In this document: in pieces, positions 1-12,700 of the stretch
How positions within the stretch are numbered: the first letter of the stretch is position 1
Layout of the letters: every line of letters begins with the position of its first letter
Assembly: GCA_029204225.1 (NCBI GenBank)
Contig: CM055111.1
Location: forward strand, 12,648,697-12,712,696
Direction: 5' to 3'
DNA length: 64,000 nt
From: Diphasiastrum complanatum
Lineage: Eukaryota > Streptophyta > Lycopodiopsida > Lycopodiales > Lycopodiaceae
Made by a program: the position numbers and the translations under genes
The notes under the pieces: model-generated
The model's database searches: none
Told to the model about the DNA's origin: nothing
The model's input: only the letters and a program-made list of their open reading frames with translations

Positions 1-18
1 TTACCAAGCTGCGAGAGA

Positions 19-342
19 TACTTCTCAGAGAAACTCAAAAATTTGCTATCTGAGAAGGTTCTAGGCCACTTTTTGCTCTTGGGAACCTTCACAGGGGCAC
101 TTTTTTTGGGATCTAACTCTCGCAGACTTCTCTGTGTCCTTGTCTCAGTGAGATAGAACTTCAGAGAGCTTCGCGAAGGTTACTTCCCAAGAAAACTCAA
201 AAATTTGTTGTTTGAGAAGGTTTAAGGCCATTTTTTGCTCTTGGGAACCTTCACAAGGGCACTTTTTTTTGGATCTAACCCTCGCAAACTTCTCTGTGTC
301 CTGGTCTCAGTGAGATGAAACTTTAGAGAGCTCTGTGAAGGT
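19..342. repeat. Two-copy tandem repeat, 162-bp unit
   Basis: Copy one runs about 19-180 and copy two about 181-342. Both contain the landmarks CTCAAAAATTTG, TTTTTGCTCTTGGGAACC and CTCTGTGTCC in the same order and spacing, with scattered substitutions. The first 18 bases may be the tail of an earlier copy outside the window. The repeat lies directly before the gypsy reading frame and may belong to that element's leader or LTR, but no LTR ends were seen. Confidence 0.8.
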
Positions 343-344
343 TA

Positions 345-1620
345 GTGGGTACGTCAAAACTCACCTTCAAAAATAGAGAGCAGGCTGTGAAGGTTGATCC
401 AACCACATGGGCGGTGAAACCTATTGCACCCAAAGTTGATGACGGATCATCCACGACAGATCACACGATTGATCGCCCAAGGCCAACCAAGGGAGGTCAC
501 TATGATTCAGAGACGGATGTCGTGAGATGGAAGGATGCATTAGCAACTATTGACTGCTGGACATGTCAATATGAATCAGATCCTGAACCCAGTACACCTT
601 CACCCAAGTGTTACACTATGGACACATCAATCACATTTGGGGTGAATACGATAAACGTAGCATGGCTATCAGCGAAACCTATTGAGAACCTAGTGGACGA
701 TGATTTAGTCCCTTGGTAACATGCTCTAACTTATAATAAGGAGATTGAGCTTACTGATGAGTAGGTCCTACACCACATGGACCCAGATCGCTCAAGAAAG
801 TACCAGCTCAACCGCCGCAAAAGTCTGCTATGGCAAAAGTCTCAAGGATCGATCCACCCAAGGCACCTAAGAATAAGAAGAATCAGTTGAAGCAACGTTA
901 CAACCAGGTGATCCGATGGAGTGATCTACCCAAAGAGGCGATAGCTACAGTGGATGTTGATATTCGCAACCACGAGGCGAATGTCACAGCAGTTCCGATG
1001 AAAGACAACAAGGACGAATCCACCAAAATGACAAAAAATGACAAAAAGAAGGTGTTGGATTCCTTGAAGTCAATCAAGATGGACTCAGATACAGCGTCAT
1101 CCTCTACTCAGATGACAGAAAATCAATAGATGACCAGTCGAGCTAAGATCAATATGCTGAAAGAGGAATTTCGACGAGCTCCAGTTCACGAGATGCCTGA
1201 AACTTTCAAGATTATACCTTGTGGGCGAACACAACCGATGAACCTTGCCGAGCCAGGTGAAGAAGAAAAGATAGTGCATGTGGGAGAGTAGTTAACGCCC
1301 ACAAAGTTCAAGAGACTACGATCATTATTGGTGGAGTATAAAGACTGTTTTGCTTGGAGTTATAGTGATCTTAAGGGCATTCCACCAACAGTAGTCCAAC
1401 AGTAGTCCAACACACCATACCCTTGATGGATGGAGCAGTCCCCAAGGTGAGTCGTTACTAGCGCTGCAATTCTTTTTCCATTTACGGAAAGTGTCCTCGA
1501 CAAAGTAGCTAGCGCCAAAGCCTGCAATTTTCTAGATGGCTTCAGCGGCTACAGCTAGGTGAAGATAGCCCCCCAAGACTAACACAAGACAGCATTTGCC
1601 ACGAAATGGGGAACCTATGC
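345..1620 (+). pseudogene. Ty3/gypsy polyprotein fragment up to early reverse transcriptase
   Basis: An open frame at 345-719 and a second at 830-1289 (interrupted by a TAG) lead into a stretch at 1316-1387 reading VEYKDCFAWSYSDLKGIPP, the typical start of a Ty3/gypsy RT region. Further on, FLDGFSGY and KTAFATKWGTYAYK match the RT palm, but only across frame changes and in-frame stops. A short duplication (AGTAGTCCAAC twice near 1391) adds to the damage. The match ends abruptly at about 1620, where antisense copia sequence begins, so the rest of RT, RNase H and integrase are missing. The two upstream frames are not recognised by themselves; they are assigned here by position and frame only. 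Confidence 0.75.
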
Positions 1621-4600
1621 CTATAAAGTGATATTGCAGATGTGTTATCCATCTGCAAGACTAGAGGCTCCTTTCTTATTTCGCCCAATTCGTCCAGGAA
1701 TTGTTTGAGCCAAATTATTTCATTGGCCATCTTTGCTGATGCAACGTACTCTGCTTCGCAGGATGATTGAACCACAATGGTCTGCTTCTTGCTAACCCAG
1801 AGAATTGTCGCTCCTGATGTGATGGTGCATCATCCTGAGACGCTTTTACAATCATCCTTGAGGGATGCCCAGCTAGCATCACTATAGGAAAGCATCTTTA
1901 ACCCTGCATCACGACAATAACACAAGCCATAATCTCTTGTTAATTGAAGATATTGCAAAATTCGTTTTGGAATCTTTGAATGTGTTGAGCCCAGATTCGT
2001 GCAGAATTGGCTCATCCTGAACACTGCATAAGTAATGTCAGGGCATGTGTTGTCTGCAAGATACATCGACAAACCTATCAACTTATGTAAGATGTGAGCT
2101 ACATTTGTTCTCTCTCTTCTTCAGTTCTCGGATGATCATCGTTTGTCAGCACCGTTCCTGCGAGCATTGGATTATTCACTCCTTTGCAATTTAGCATCCC
2201 AAAATCCTCTAGGATTTTTTGGGTGTATCTGGACTGGTGAAGGTACAACTTATCTCCCTCATAGTCCCTTTCAATTTGCAAGCCGAGGTAACACTTGGCT
2301 TCTCCCAGATCCACAATCTCGAAATGTTTCGAGATGTCTTCCTTCACTTCAACAATTAGCTTCTCACTCTTGCAGAGTATCAGAGTGTTGTCCACATATA
2401 CAGCCACAATAATGATCTGCCTATCTGTGACTCTGACATACACATTGGAATCAGCCATCAGTGGCTTGAATCCTAATGATATTAGGGCTTGATCCTTCTT
2501 TTTGTAATATTGTCGAGCTGACTGTTTCAGACCGTAGATACGTCTATGCATTCTGCATGCATAATCAGGAAGTGAACTCGAGACATAACCTCGAGGTTGA
2601 TCCATGTAGACCTCCTCATCTAACTCACCATGCAAGAAGGCTGTCTTCTCATCCACAATGTGGATCCTGAGGTCATAAGTTGCTGCATATGCAAATAACA
2701 ACGTAGGGATGAATGTTTGACGACAGCAGAGAAGGTTTCAGGGTAGTCAATACCATATCTCTGAGAAAATCCCTTTGCTACCAGTCTTGCCTTGTATTTC
2801 GAGACATTCCCATCCGGTCCATACTTGAGCTTGAAAATCCATTTGCATTTGGCAGTCTTGCACTTATGTAGAATTGGCTGCAACGTCCATACGTGATTTT
2901 TCCTCATGGATTCTCTTCGTTCATGGCTTGGATCCATTTGTCCTTCTCTGGACATTCAATTGCTTCCTCGAAAGTTTGTGGTTTGCCACTTAATCCACAG
3001 AACTCTTCTAATGTAGAAGTAGAGCTACCTAGCACGTATCTTGTTGGTGCTCTTTGTGGTCTTATCGACCTTCTAGGAGATCCTCCTGGGACAGCAATGC
3101 CTTTATCTTTGTCTGCTCTGCTAGCCAGAACCATCCTGGTTTACAGGAACTGTAGCAGTAGGCTGTCTCTCGAATATTTTGTCTTCTGATTCATCACTCG
3201 AATGTGAAGCGACTCGAAAATCTTTGTTTTTGTGTTCGTCTTCTGCTCCCTTTGTCACTGGTGGCAAATCATAGTACTATCTTTCCAGAACTTCATAGCT
3301 GACAAGATCGTCATTGGCTATTGTCCTGCTCTCATCAAATCTGACCTCTCTCACTGTTTTCACAGTGTTCTTGTCTGGCATGTAGACTCTGTAGTATGAC
3401 GAATTGTTGTCATAACCTACCAGAAATCCCTGTTCAGCTTTCTCATCAAGCTTCTTTCGAAGCTTATCAGGAATATGTGCATAAGCCAGCCAAAGATTCT
3501 GATGTGAGACAAGTTGGGCTTTCTACCCCACCATAATTCGTGTGGTGTCGTGTGAGGGACACCAAACTTCCCTGTCATGTTCTGGATGTATGCAGCTGTA
3601 GCTACTACTTTAGCCCACAGTACTCTTGGAGCTTTCGAGTAGGCCATCATGCATCTGGCAGCTTCCATTTGGGTCCTATTCTTCCTCTCTGCAACACGGC
3701 TCTGTGCTGTGGTGTGTAGGCTGCAATCCTTCTGTGAATGATGCTACGATCATTGCAGAAGTCATTGAAGCGATTCAAGATATATTCGCCACCTTGATCT
3801 GGTCCTGATCTGCTTCACTTTGTTGCATGTGCATCTCTCTGTCCAATTCACATATTTTGTGAATTTATCAAGTGTTTCAGATTTATTTAGAATAAAGTAC
3901 ACTCTGACAAATTTACTGTAATCATCAATGAAAGTTGTGTAATATTTCAAGCCTCCTATGGAGATCACATTGAAAGGTCCACAAATGTCAGAATGCACTA
4001 ACTCCAGAATCTTGGTCGTTCTGTAGGAGTCTTTAACAAATGGAGTGTGTGACATCTTACCCTTCAGACACGCATCACAAATGGTCGAACTGGTTGAATT
4101 CGAGATGCTGACCCCTATTATTGCTCCATGATGGTTTGCTTGGTAAAGTGCCATTGAGTTCATGTGGCATAGTCTTCTGTGCCACAGAGTGTCTGGCGAA
4201 TCATCATGAGTCTGATGCACTTGATCTGCAGGCAAGCGTACCTTCAGGTGATATAGATTATCTTTTCTTTTGTCTTGAGTGATCAGGGTACTGGTACTGG
4301 CATCAATAACGTTGCATGCTTCATCAAAAAATGTCACATGCATCCCTGCATTAGCTATTCTTACCACAAAAAGCAAGTCCTACTGCAGTGTAGGCACAAA
4401 CAGAACATCTTCAAGTCATCTGTCTTTGCCATTTGTGTTGAGCCACAGTGAACCAATATCGTTCACTTAATATTTGAATCCATCTCCAAGAATAATGAAT
4501 CTTGAAGGATCTGCACTTCTAAAATCAGACATAATTTGTCTTGATGTCACGAAGTGTGAGGTGGCTCCTGAATCTAGGATCACCTCATGTGTGTCAAATG

Positions 4601-5480
4601 TTGATGCTGCACACAAGTCTTCACAAATGTAGGCGGTCAAACAATTTCTGTTCGATCTCTCTTCACCCATTTTTAAGCTCTCAAGCTCCTCGACATAGGA
4701 TGAACTGTTGTTGTTCTTCTGTCTGTTTTGTGCTAATTTGTTCCTCAGGTTCAGGCGACAATCCATGGCTGCATGACCCTTCTTATGGCAGTGGATACAT
4801 TCAATTTTTGGATTGAGCCAGCATGTATCAACTGTGTGCCCATCTCTTTTGCATCTCATGCAAGTCTTCTTTTATCAGCCTTGCTATTTCAACCTCCCTT
4901 TTTCTTCCACTTGCCTTTGTTGATCCCCTTTGCTTGCTGATCATGATCATGCCTCTTAGGCTTGAATTGTTTCTTGTGATCAAGGTGTTCTTTGGCCTCG
5001 ACTTCCTCTCGAATCTCAACAATTGCCTTTTCGAGGGTCATTGTAGGATCTTTCACGAGCAGGGTTCTGGTTGTCTGAAAAGATCTAGGTAAGGCTCTCA
5101 ACAGGTAAGTGAGCTGCTTCTCAGTTGACACTGCATTTTCTTCATCTGCCTTACAAAAGAATTGAGGTCTTTCCCATCCCACTGTAGATTTGTCAGCTGA
5201 TCTTCCAGCATCATTATTTGACTTCTTGATTTCGTTTGTCTCGTGAGCAGTGTATCCCACATCTCCTTAGCTTTGGAGAGTGTAGCCAGGTCAAGTGTGA
5301 GACTATCTCGATGGAAGATGACAGCAAGGCTACTGCCTTGTCATTTTTCTTCTTCCACTTGCGTAGTTCTTTGTCTGATGTCATAGGCATCTCCTCTGTG
5401 CCATCCACCCAAGGGAATAAACCTTCACCCTTGAGTATCATGATGTCTTAACTTTATGGGCTAAAAAGTTTGATCTTGAA
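1621..5480 (-). pseudogene. copia-1 gag-pol polyprotein, broken
   Basis: Domains from N to C terminus: gag with VDGTEEMP at 5214-5441 and 4889-5260; zinc knuckle CIHCHKKGHAAMDC near 4753-4795; protease with DSGATSH near 4550-4580; pre-integrase and integrase core at 3762-4376 (HSDICGPF, FIDDYSKF) and 3417-3668; RT at 2620-2955 (KARLVAKGFSQ) and 2099-2701 (KTAFLHGELDEEVY, YGLKQSARQ); RNase H at 1830-2081 and 1621-1775 (SSCEAEYVA). The RT active site reads YVDN instead of YVDD, losing one catalytic aspartate. At least five frame changes separate the segments, so no functional polyprotein can be made. Confidence 0.9.
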
Positions 5481-5628
5481 GAATTTAGAACTATACAGAT
5501 CTTGCTCTGTATGCTGCTGATTGAAGCCATTGCTATTGAAGTGTGTTCTCTTATTGATGGTTGTTTGTTTGAATGTTTGGCCTCCTGGATCTGATAGCTT
5601 TTTGGCTATGTCATACTATGACAAGGTA

Positions 5629-5640
5629 GGCTCTGATACC
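5629..5640 (-). other. copia-1 primer-binding site
   Basis: The minus strand reads GGTATCAGAGCC, matching the 3' end of plant initiator-Met tRNA as used by most copia elements. It sits two bases inside the LTR edge at 5643. Confidence 0.85.
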
Positions 5641-5642
5641 AC

Positions 5643-6399
5643 TGATGAGAATCGTGAGCGCAAAACAAACGCGAAACAAAACAATTCGAATGGACTTCAA
5701 ATATGAATGCTGATCATTGCCAATTGTTGTATCATTCTTACAATCCTCCAGAATGTAGACAGGCACTACTGATCTACATTTTAAATTAACACAACATTCA
5801 ACAAAATTCAACCAGTGTGTGAAATTGATAAAATGAATGAATGAGATACACAAACGATGGCGAACATCAATTCATTCAAGAATAGACAAGATAAGAGTGA
5901 TCTCTGTGTAACGGCTACACAATCATCTATTGATTTTTCTGATTCTTCAAGCACTGCGTGCAGATCCACGCAGTGCGTTGGCATGAGAGAAATATAGTTC
6001 TCTCACGAATTCGTGTCTCACTTACTAGCGGACTTCTGGATCTATAGATCCTATGCAAAGGAATTGTCTCGCATGCAAGCGAACTCATATTCTATGTTTT
6101 TGTCTTCTTGCTTACTAGCATTAGACTTCTACCTCGTATATCATGCATCAACCAGAAGGTATATAGTCGCATCGTGTAACTTCTAGATTAGAGTGATTAA
6201 ACATCTACAACTAATCACGAATCACAAGAGTGGCATATTAGCCACGACCTAGAGTGTATCTGCTGATGTCATGATATCAGATCAAATATCTGTACTTCTT
6301 GGTACTTGCATGATTTTGCTAGTCCTTTTTGGAGCGTGAGAGCAGAAAAGGTGTCACGATGATTTTCGTGTTGCCTTGTGTCTTTTGACTTTCGCATCA
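5643..6399 (-). repeat. copia-1 5' LTR
   Basis: The inner edge is fixed by the primer site: plus-strand TGATGAGAA starts at 5643. The outer edge is proposed at 6399, where TTCGCATCA gives an inverted terminal match (TGATGCGAA versus TGATGAGAA). A TATA-like tract lies near 6163. No second LTR exists here to confirm the outer edge, so that end is tentative. Confidence 0.55.
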
Positions 6400-6469
6400 T
6401 CTGACTTTCTCCTGCTGTACCGCGAAAAATTCTCTTTTGTGAATCTTTCGCGTTCATGTCTTCTCGTCA

Positions 6470-6790
6470 GGGTGTTCGCGAATATTTTCGCTTCGTGTCT
6501 TTTGACTTTCGTGTTCGCGAACATTTTCGTCAAAGCGAGGGCTGAAAGCTATCAAAGCTTTGTTAATAGAAACGTTTTGTTTCTTTAGTCTCCATTTGGT
6601 GATGCTGGTTGCATCAACCTCAAGCTTGACCTCTATGCCATCAATGATGTTCCATAGTTCTTTGGCAAGTAGTACGACTTTCATCTTGAACTTCCATAGA
6701 TGGTAGTTCTCTCCGTTGAGTTTGTCAATCAGAGTAGAACTAGAAGATGATCCATTCTCGTGAAAAGAGCGAGATCGCTGGTAGAAACAA
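6470..6790 (-). pseudogene. copia-2 gag N-terminal fragment
   Basis: The minus strand encodes LIDKLNGENYHLWKFKMK followed by ELWNIIDGIE, a standard copia gag N-terminus. Similarity stops after WRLKKQ near 6580. The frame then runs into sequence rich in TTCGCGAA-like motifs and reaches a stop at 6454. The fragment lies between its own 5' LTR (6900-7074) and the copia-1 LTR. The rest of the element is gone, most likely cut by the copia-1 insertion and later deletion. Confidence 0.75.
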
Positions 6791-6887
6791 CGATATAAAA
6801 ATACTGCTAAGTGCACACCTTCAAAGTAATGTCTTAATAGAAACAAGACTGACGACCTGCATGAAAATACAGATTACTGAACCACAA

Positions 6888-6899
6888 GCTCTAATACCA
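6888..6899 (-). other. copia-2 primer-binding site
   Basis: The minus strand reads TGGTATTAGAGC, one mismatch from the usual initiator-Met complement, and abuts the LTR edge at 6900. Confidence 0.8.
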
Positions 6900-7074
6900 T
6901 GTCAAAAGAATTAGTATCTGAAGCTGAATCATAATCAATTCAGAGATAAGTCGAAGTTGATGGAGTTGGACTTCGAGATTTTTTTTATTTATAATATGTA
7001 CAGATTTCAAAATGCTCATTATCGAATGGATTTGGACCCGAGCATTAAAATTCAACACGGAATAATTCTTGACA
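6900..7074 (-). repeat. copia-2 5' LTR, unusually short (175 bp)
   Basis: The plus-strand ends are TGTCAAAAGAATTA at 6900 and TAATTCTTGACA ending at 7074. They form an inverted pair of about 12 bases with one mismatch or gap. The primer site is immediately inside. Both ends obey TG...CA, so the short length appears real rather than a truncation. Confidence 0.75.
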
Positions 7075-9772
7075 TGGATAGTCAATACTCCAGTGTATAG
7101 GATTATTAGTTACGCCACATCAATCCAAACTTGGCCGGTAATGTACTTAATAATCTTATGAGGGCCCAGGCCTATAATTGGACCTATGGAGCGCTTGCAT
7201 GGTGTTTGAGTGCTATCATGCAAGAATAAGAGATCAATTACTTTTGATAGAACTGGAGAGATCCTAAAGAGGACACCATTAAGAATCTCAAAAAGTCAAA
7301 AAATAGTGTATTTTTTAGCTTGAATAACTCTCAATAGGTGGCTGAACCTGTTAGATATTTTTACAAGATGAAAGATATGATGGATTGCCTCTGATTTGAG
7401 CCATCATACTCCCAATTTGGAGTTAAGGGCCTTAGGCACCAATATTTTAAAGTTTTGCTTGTTGAAAGACTCCATAAATGTAATTTTTATATGATCTGAG
7501 CTTATGTTTGCTTGCTAGACCTGATGGAAGCCTCTATGCCTCTCTAATGAACCTTAGAAAAGTGCTTGTAACCTTTGATTGGATGCATTCCATCCAAGCT
7601 TTTAGATTGTCACAAAGAATGACTATCAATCCACTAAAAGATACCCACACTTCACAAAGAAATCAATACAACAAGATCCACAAATATATTTTTAAAAAAA
7701 CGTATGATACATAATCATTTTCATCTTGTTTATGGGCTTGATTATAAAGCAAAATATTTAAAAAAAATCACAATATTTTTGGGTGAAGCACCAAAAGATA
7801 TATTTTTACAAAAGCTCTTTCTTAACCCTCAAATCAACACATTATGGAATGCTAAGATAGATACTCAAGACATTTTTGATCCATATTCAATTGCAAGTTA
7901 TTGATGACACCACGTCTTAAACAATAAAAGCTACATTTCAAACAAATATCAAAAATCGTGATGACACTCTTACATGATTGAAAACCATGAGAAACACTTT
8001 TCAATACTGAATAAATGAGTGCACAACTAAACCTATTCATTGTACTCACACTTAGTTGCATAGCTCAACAATTGCTTTTGTAAATACATATTGTAAATAC
8101 ACAAATTTGTCTTGAAACACAAACAAATTCCTCCAATTTGATTTTGAAGCCATAGACTACAAAACTAAAACTAAAAAATACCTTGCCAAACTAATCACAC
8201 ATTGTAAAATACATTTCATATTGTTATGTTATCACTTCTTTGCAGATGTAGAACACCACAAATAATTAGATTTGTTCCTTACAATCAACAAAAGAATCCT
8301 TAAATCTTTTCTTCATAAACAACTATTGTAACATAAAGCATTCATAGAATTTGCAACACTGTTTTTAATATTATCCAACTTCTTAACATGCCTATGATTG
8401 CCACTCTAATTTCGTTTAAACAAATTACAATAAATGCATTTACAGCTTCCCGTAAACATACACACCTTGAAACAAATTGAATGTGTCACACATGGATTCC
8501 AATCTATAAAAGTATGAGATAATTCCAAATAGACACATCTTTTATTTAACACAATCACACCACAAATAATTAGATTTGTTCATTACAATCAACATAAAGA
8601 TCCTAAAAACTTTATCACAAACAACTATCATATAAACTATTCTAGAATTCTAAAACCCCAATCTAACTTATGAGGATGCTTATGATAGCCAGCCGCTATA
8701 ATGTTATGACAAACTCTTACTTCCCAAAATATTTTCATAGGGTGGTATCATATTGTTATAGTAGAGTACATCCCTCTAAATATATTATTTCTATTGACCA
8801 TAACCTACCCCACAAGACATTGACTATTGATGGACCTTAAGAAAAAATCAAATAAATAACATAGTTACACAACTAGTGGTGGTAGTTATACACCAGATAT
8901 ACAGCTTGGAGACACCAAGCAAGGAGCAAGCTCCTAAGGTGTCAGTACCAGCCGTTGGGTTTAGAGCCTATGCCTTGCCAGTCAACAACTCTACCATACA
9001 CAACTCTATCTACCATACAGATGGACTAAAAGCCCTTTTTCTCTTCACAATCACCTCACCAGAGCAATGATTGATGCTTGTAATCAGAAGATTTATTGCA
9101 GGAAAAAAAAATGTAACAAAGGTTGTTCCAGGATGATTTATTGATAGTCGTTATTCAAACTTCCAAAACAGCAAGAATCATTATTTGTTGCAATCAAAAT
9201 TTCAACTTGATATTCTGTTTATTTACACATGACCTACACTAGAGAGATAAATCTGATAAATAGGAAATGCTGTAAAGTAACGATTGTCGTTTGCAAAACC
9301 TGGTTATAATATGAACACAACCAGCAAGATCACCAGTCGGAGAAACACAACAGAGGATGGTCCCCGCCTCCCCCCGCAACAATTATTCAAAAAAAATATG
9401 AATTATCTTCATCGGCTCTTGGGTGGCATACAAGAACTCCCAATAGCAAAAAGATGACGTCTATGCCATACTACTCACAAATATTCTTGATGATTCTGTC
9501 CAATTGATTCAAGGACTTTTTTCCTTTCCGAATGAACAGACCCAATAAGCGACAAGCATGAATGCCAAACTTTAATTGGAAATAAAATAATTGGAGTTTG
9601 GTACTACTAGATGATCAGCAGTGAAAAAGAGAAATTCATGAAAGCTTTAAAAAGAGGCTCTTGGCATGGAAAGAAAAGGAACTAAAGGAAGGACTTTTAG
9701 AGAAGGGTGCCAGGTTTTCCGCATAGTTATTTCATCTTCACCTGTGCTTGCTACAAGAACAAGTGTACAACA
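7075..9772. other. No recognisable gene; imperfect internal repeat
   Basis: This AT-rich stretch has no coding region that I can support. An imperfect direct repeat of about 85 bp occurs at 8254 and 8558; both copies contain CACCACAAATAATTAGATTT and then CAATCAACA. The last few hundred bases before 9772 are probably the 3' UTR and downstream region of the SH3P gene, but I see no clear polyadenylation site. Confidence 0.6.
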
Positions 9773-12700
9773 TTAAAATACTGAACCCGCTTCTGCAACC
9801 TTGCTAGCAGGACCGCGCTGTCGACGTTCAACATAACTAGAAGGGAACCAGCCAGCCTTTCCCTTGTATTCTCCTTCAGACCATCCAGTTGCAGACACCT
9901 GTAGAAAGTTGCACAGATATGAACATGACACAAGTACGGCCTCGAGTTTTGGTTGTTAAGTAGGTAGTTTTACAGCAATGTAAAGTTTGTTCATAACAAT
10001 TTGCAGAGGCTCTTATGAAAAAACTAGTAGCGTACAAGTCCCTGTGAATGCTTATCTCACATGCTGCAAAGATAAATTCATTCCTACAAAGGCCAAATAG
10101 TATGGGATAGGTTTTCCTAACATCGCCCAACTGAATCACAAGTTGGTATAATAGATTAGCTCATGTGTTTATGATAATAAAAGCAACGGCTGATAGATTC
10201 TCTGTTCAGACCGACATGGACCACAGATACGAGGAATATTCATTCTACGTATTGCAAGCAATATTTGATGCAAGCAGAGTCACTGTTGCAGAAATTAACC
10301 CATCAGACCTGTCGCACAACTATATAATCTCCAACAGCTAGGCTGAGCTCTCCATCTGTGTCTGCTTCGAAAGCATGCATCACCTGTTAATCATATTCAA
10401 CATCTGCTCAAAAACCTGCAACTTCTAGGAATAATTAGATAGAAATTACTAGGCATTGCAGAACACTAGCTATCTCTACTTAAAACATTATTTCAAGTCC
10501 CAACACAACAATACCTCTGCCAGGAAATACATTGGATTCTGAGCAGCATGGCTACTAGTAAAGTTTATCTCTTCATGAGGCAAAATTGGTGTACTAGTCC
10601 CAACATGCTGTGGATCTGCTTGTTGAGTTGACAATGAATCACTTTGTTGGCGTTCAGATACCATCTGTGCAAAAACAAGTTACATGCACGAAGTAAGCAA
10701 TAGACAGCCTGCCTTGTTCTCCTCACATGAAGGATATAAATCTAGAAACTTCCTATTCCTAAGAATACAAATACAAACCTGAGCATAAAGCTGATCAAGA
10801 ACTCCTGAAATTCTTTGGTAATAAGCTCGCTCAGCTTCAACCTGGGTGACAATCTTTCAGACACTTCACTTGACATCATATATATGTAGTTTATGAAATC
10901 TATCAGAGATGCTGCTTCTTGTTTTGGCATCATGAACACCGGATGGCATTCTAAAAGCTTCATATATAGCAACTAGAAATGTAACTTTATGGGGCTTCTT
11001 GCTCTTTGATTGTTGAAATAGTCCAGTCAAATGCAAAATTACCATGGCAATTAAGCGTTGTAAGGTTAGTCTTTGCTGTTGTGCTTCAACAGCGGTCATT
11101 GCAGCTGCAGCCTCCTTCCCTAAGGTCACCATAGCTGTTGTGAGGTCGCTCATTTTTGCCTCAGCAACTTGCAACTTGAGCACATTTTCGGGATTTCCAC
11201 CAGCATCTCTTGATTTCAACTGTCTTCTCCCCACCTCCTGACCCTGTAGTAAACACCACGTTTCACTAGTCCTTATTAAGAGAATTACTCTTCAGTTAAG
11301 TGCGTTGCAGGTGCAATACAAACCACTTTTGAGGTTTACGGAAATTGAAGTATAGCTGTTCAGGGTTACAGACATTGGAGCATATAGCTTTTCTCTTTGC
11401 TCCATGAAGAAAAGGTGTATTACTTATCTCCATCAAAATGCAATTAAAAGGCAGAAGTGGAGAGTAACGGCACATTTCAAGATACTTCAATATGTTATAT
11501 ATGAACAGCTCAGTGTACATATGCTCCAAAGACAAATGGCTTTAAATAATTCTACCAATTTTTATTCCTGAAAATAGCACAGAGCATCTAGATTGTACTA
11601 GATGTATGCATATTCGAAGTACATATATCCATTACATTAAGCAATGTGAGAAACGGGACTTAAGCCCTGAAGTTAGTTCTCACCTGCACTTCTGTTTCCT
11701 GCCTTAATCGATGGTATTTTTGTGCTAGTTGCCGAGCATCCTCTAAAGGAGTCCCCATCACCATGGCTCTCAACGGCTCACCCACCTGGTCGTACATTGT
11801 CCCACGAATTGTGTTACGTTTAGTAAAGACATGTAAGTACCTAACTGCTAGAGTTACATTTGGTAAGAAACTACACAGAAGACAACGTGCCCTCAATCAA
11901 GTTTCAACATAGAGGCAAATTGCATAGGCGGATGGTAGAGAATCATGCACACAGTTATTTGCTCAAAAGTCATAGGATAAAGCTTCTGGTTTAATAAAAA
12001 CAGTTTAACACATTGAAGAATCAAAAGAATGCAATGAAAATGTTAATTTGATTAGTGCTAATGTAAGCACCCCTGTTGTTGACTTCCGACCATTCGTTAA
12101 AGCTAAAGGTCAGCTTAACATTGACAACCACGAGTTCAATCCTGTGATACTGCTTCCAAGGGGCACATGATGGCTTATTCATCATACTAAGCATAAGAGT
12201 CAATCAGCAGAAAGGAAAATCAGCCACCAACCCATAATCCAAGAGCTATTTAGTAACTACAGATAATAAGTTTGCCCAAGTGATTAATAGAAGCTACTTG
12301 ACTAGGATATTAATGACCAGTTGCATGTCCCACAACTTGGCAGACCAAGGATAATTCACCGGCAGTAAGGTTGATGTGTTACGGCACACTTAATGATTGG
12401 CAAACACAAAAACTGAAGTTTCTGCCAAAGAACTTCGTGATGAAGGCTAATTAAACTGACGGCAAAATAAAATACTGACATTAGCTTCACATATTAGCTC
12501 TAGAAGGCTAATGATAAGGATGTGCTGATTCAAGCCCCACCCCAAGCAATCTCTTGAAAGCCTGATTAGCCTTCACCAGCAAAGAGAATTGAACTACAGA
12601 GCTAACCACTTCATCCAGACCTGCTCAAAGTTCAAGAAGAATCACTGAGAAGGAACTTGGATCATGAAAAGCAGACCTGGGTACTTAGCGCTCGGTGATA

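Larger units (their letters stand above)
1621..6399 (-). mobile_element. copia-1: Ty1/copia element lacking its 3' LTR
   Basis: Read on the minus strand, the order is 5' LTR (6399-5643), tRNA-iMet primer site (5640-5629), then gag, zinc knuckle, protease, integrase, RT and RNase H down to 1621. That is the canonical copia order. The 3' end is cut inside RNase H just after DNTSAI, directly against the gypsy RT, so the polypurine tract and 3' LTR are absent. Frameshifts occur throughout. A clean insertion would leave an LTR at 1621, so this end reflects deletion or recombination. Confidence 0.85.
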
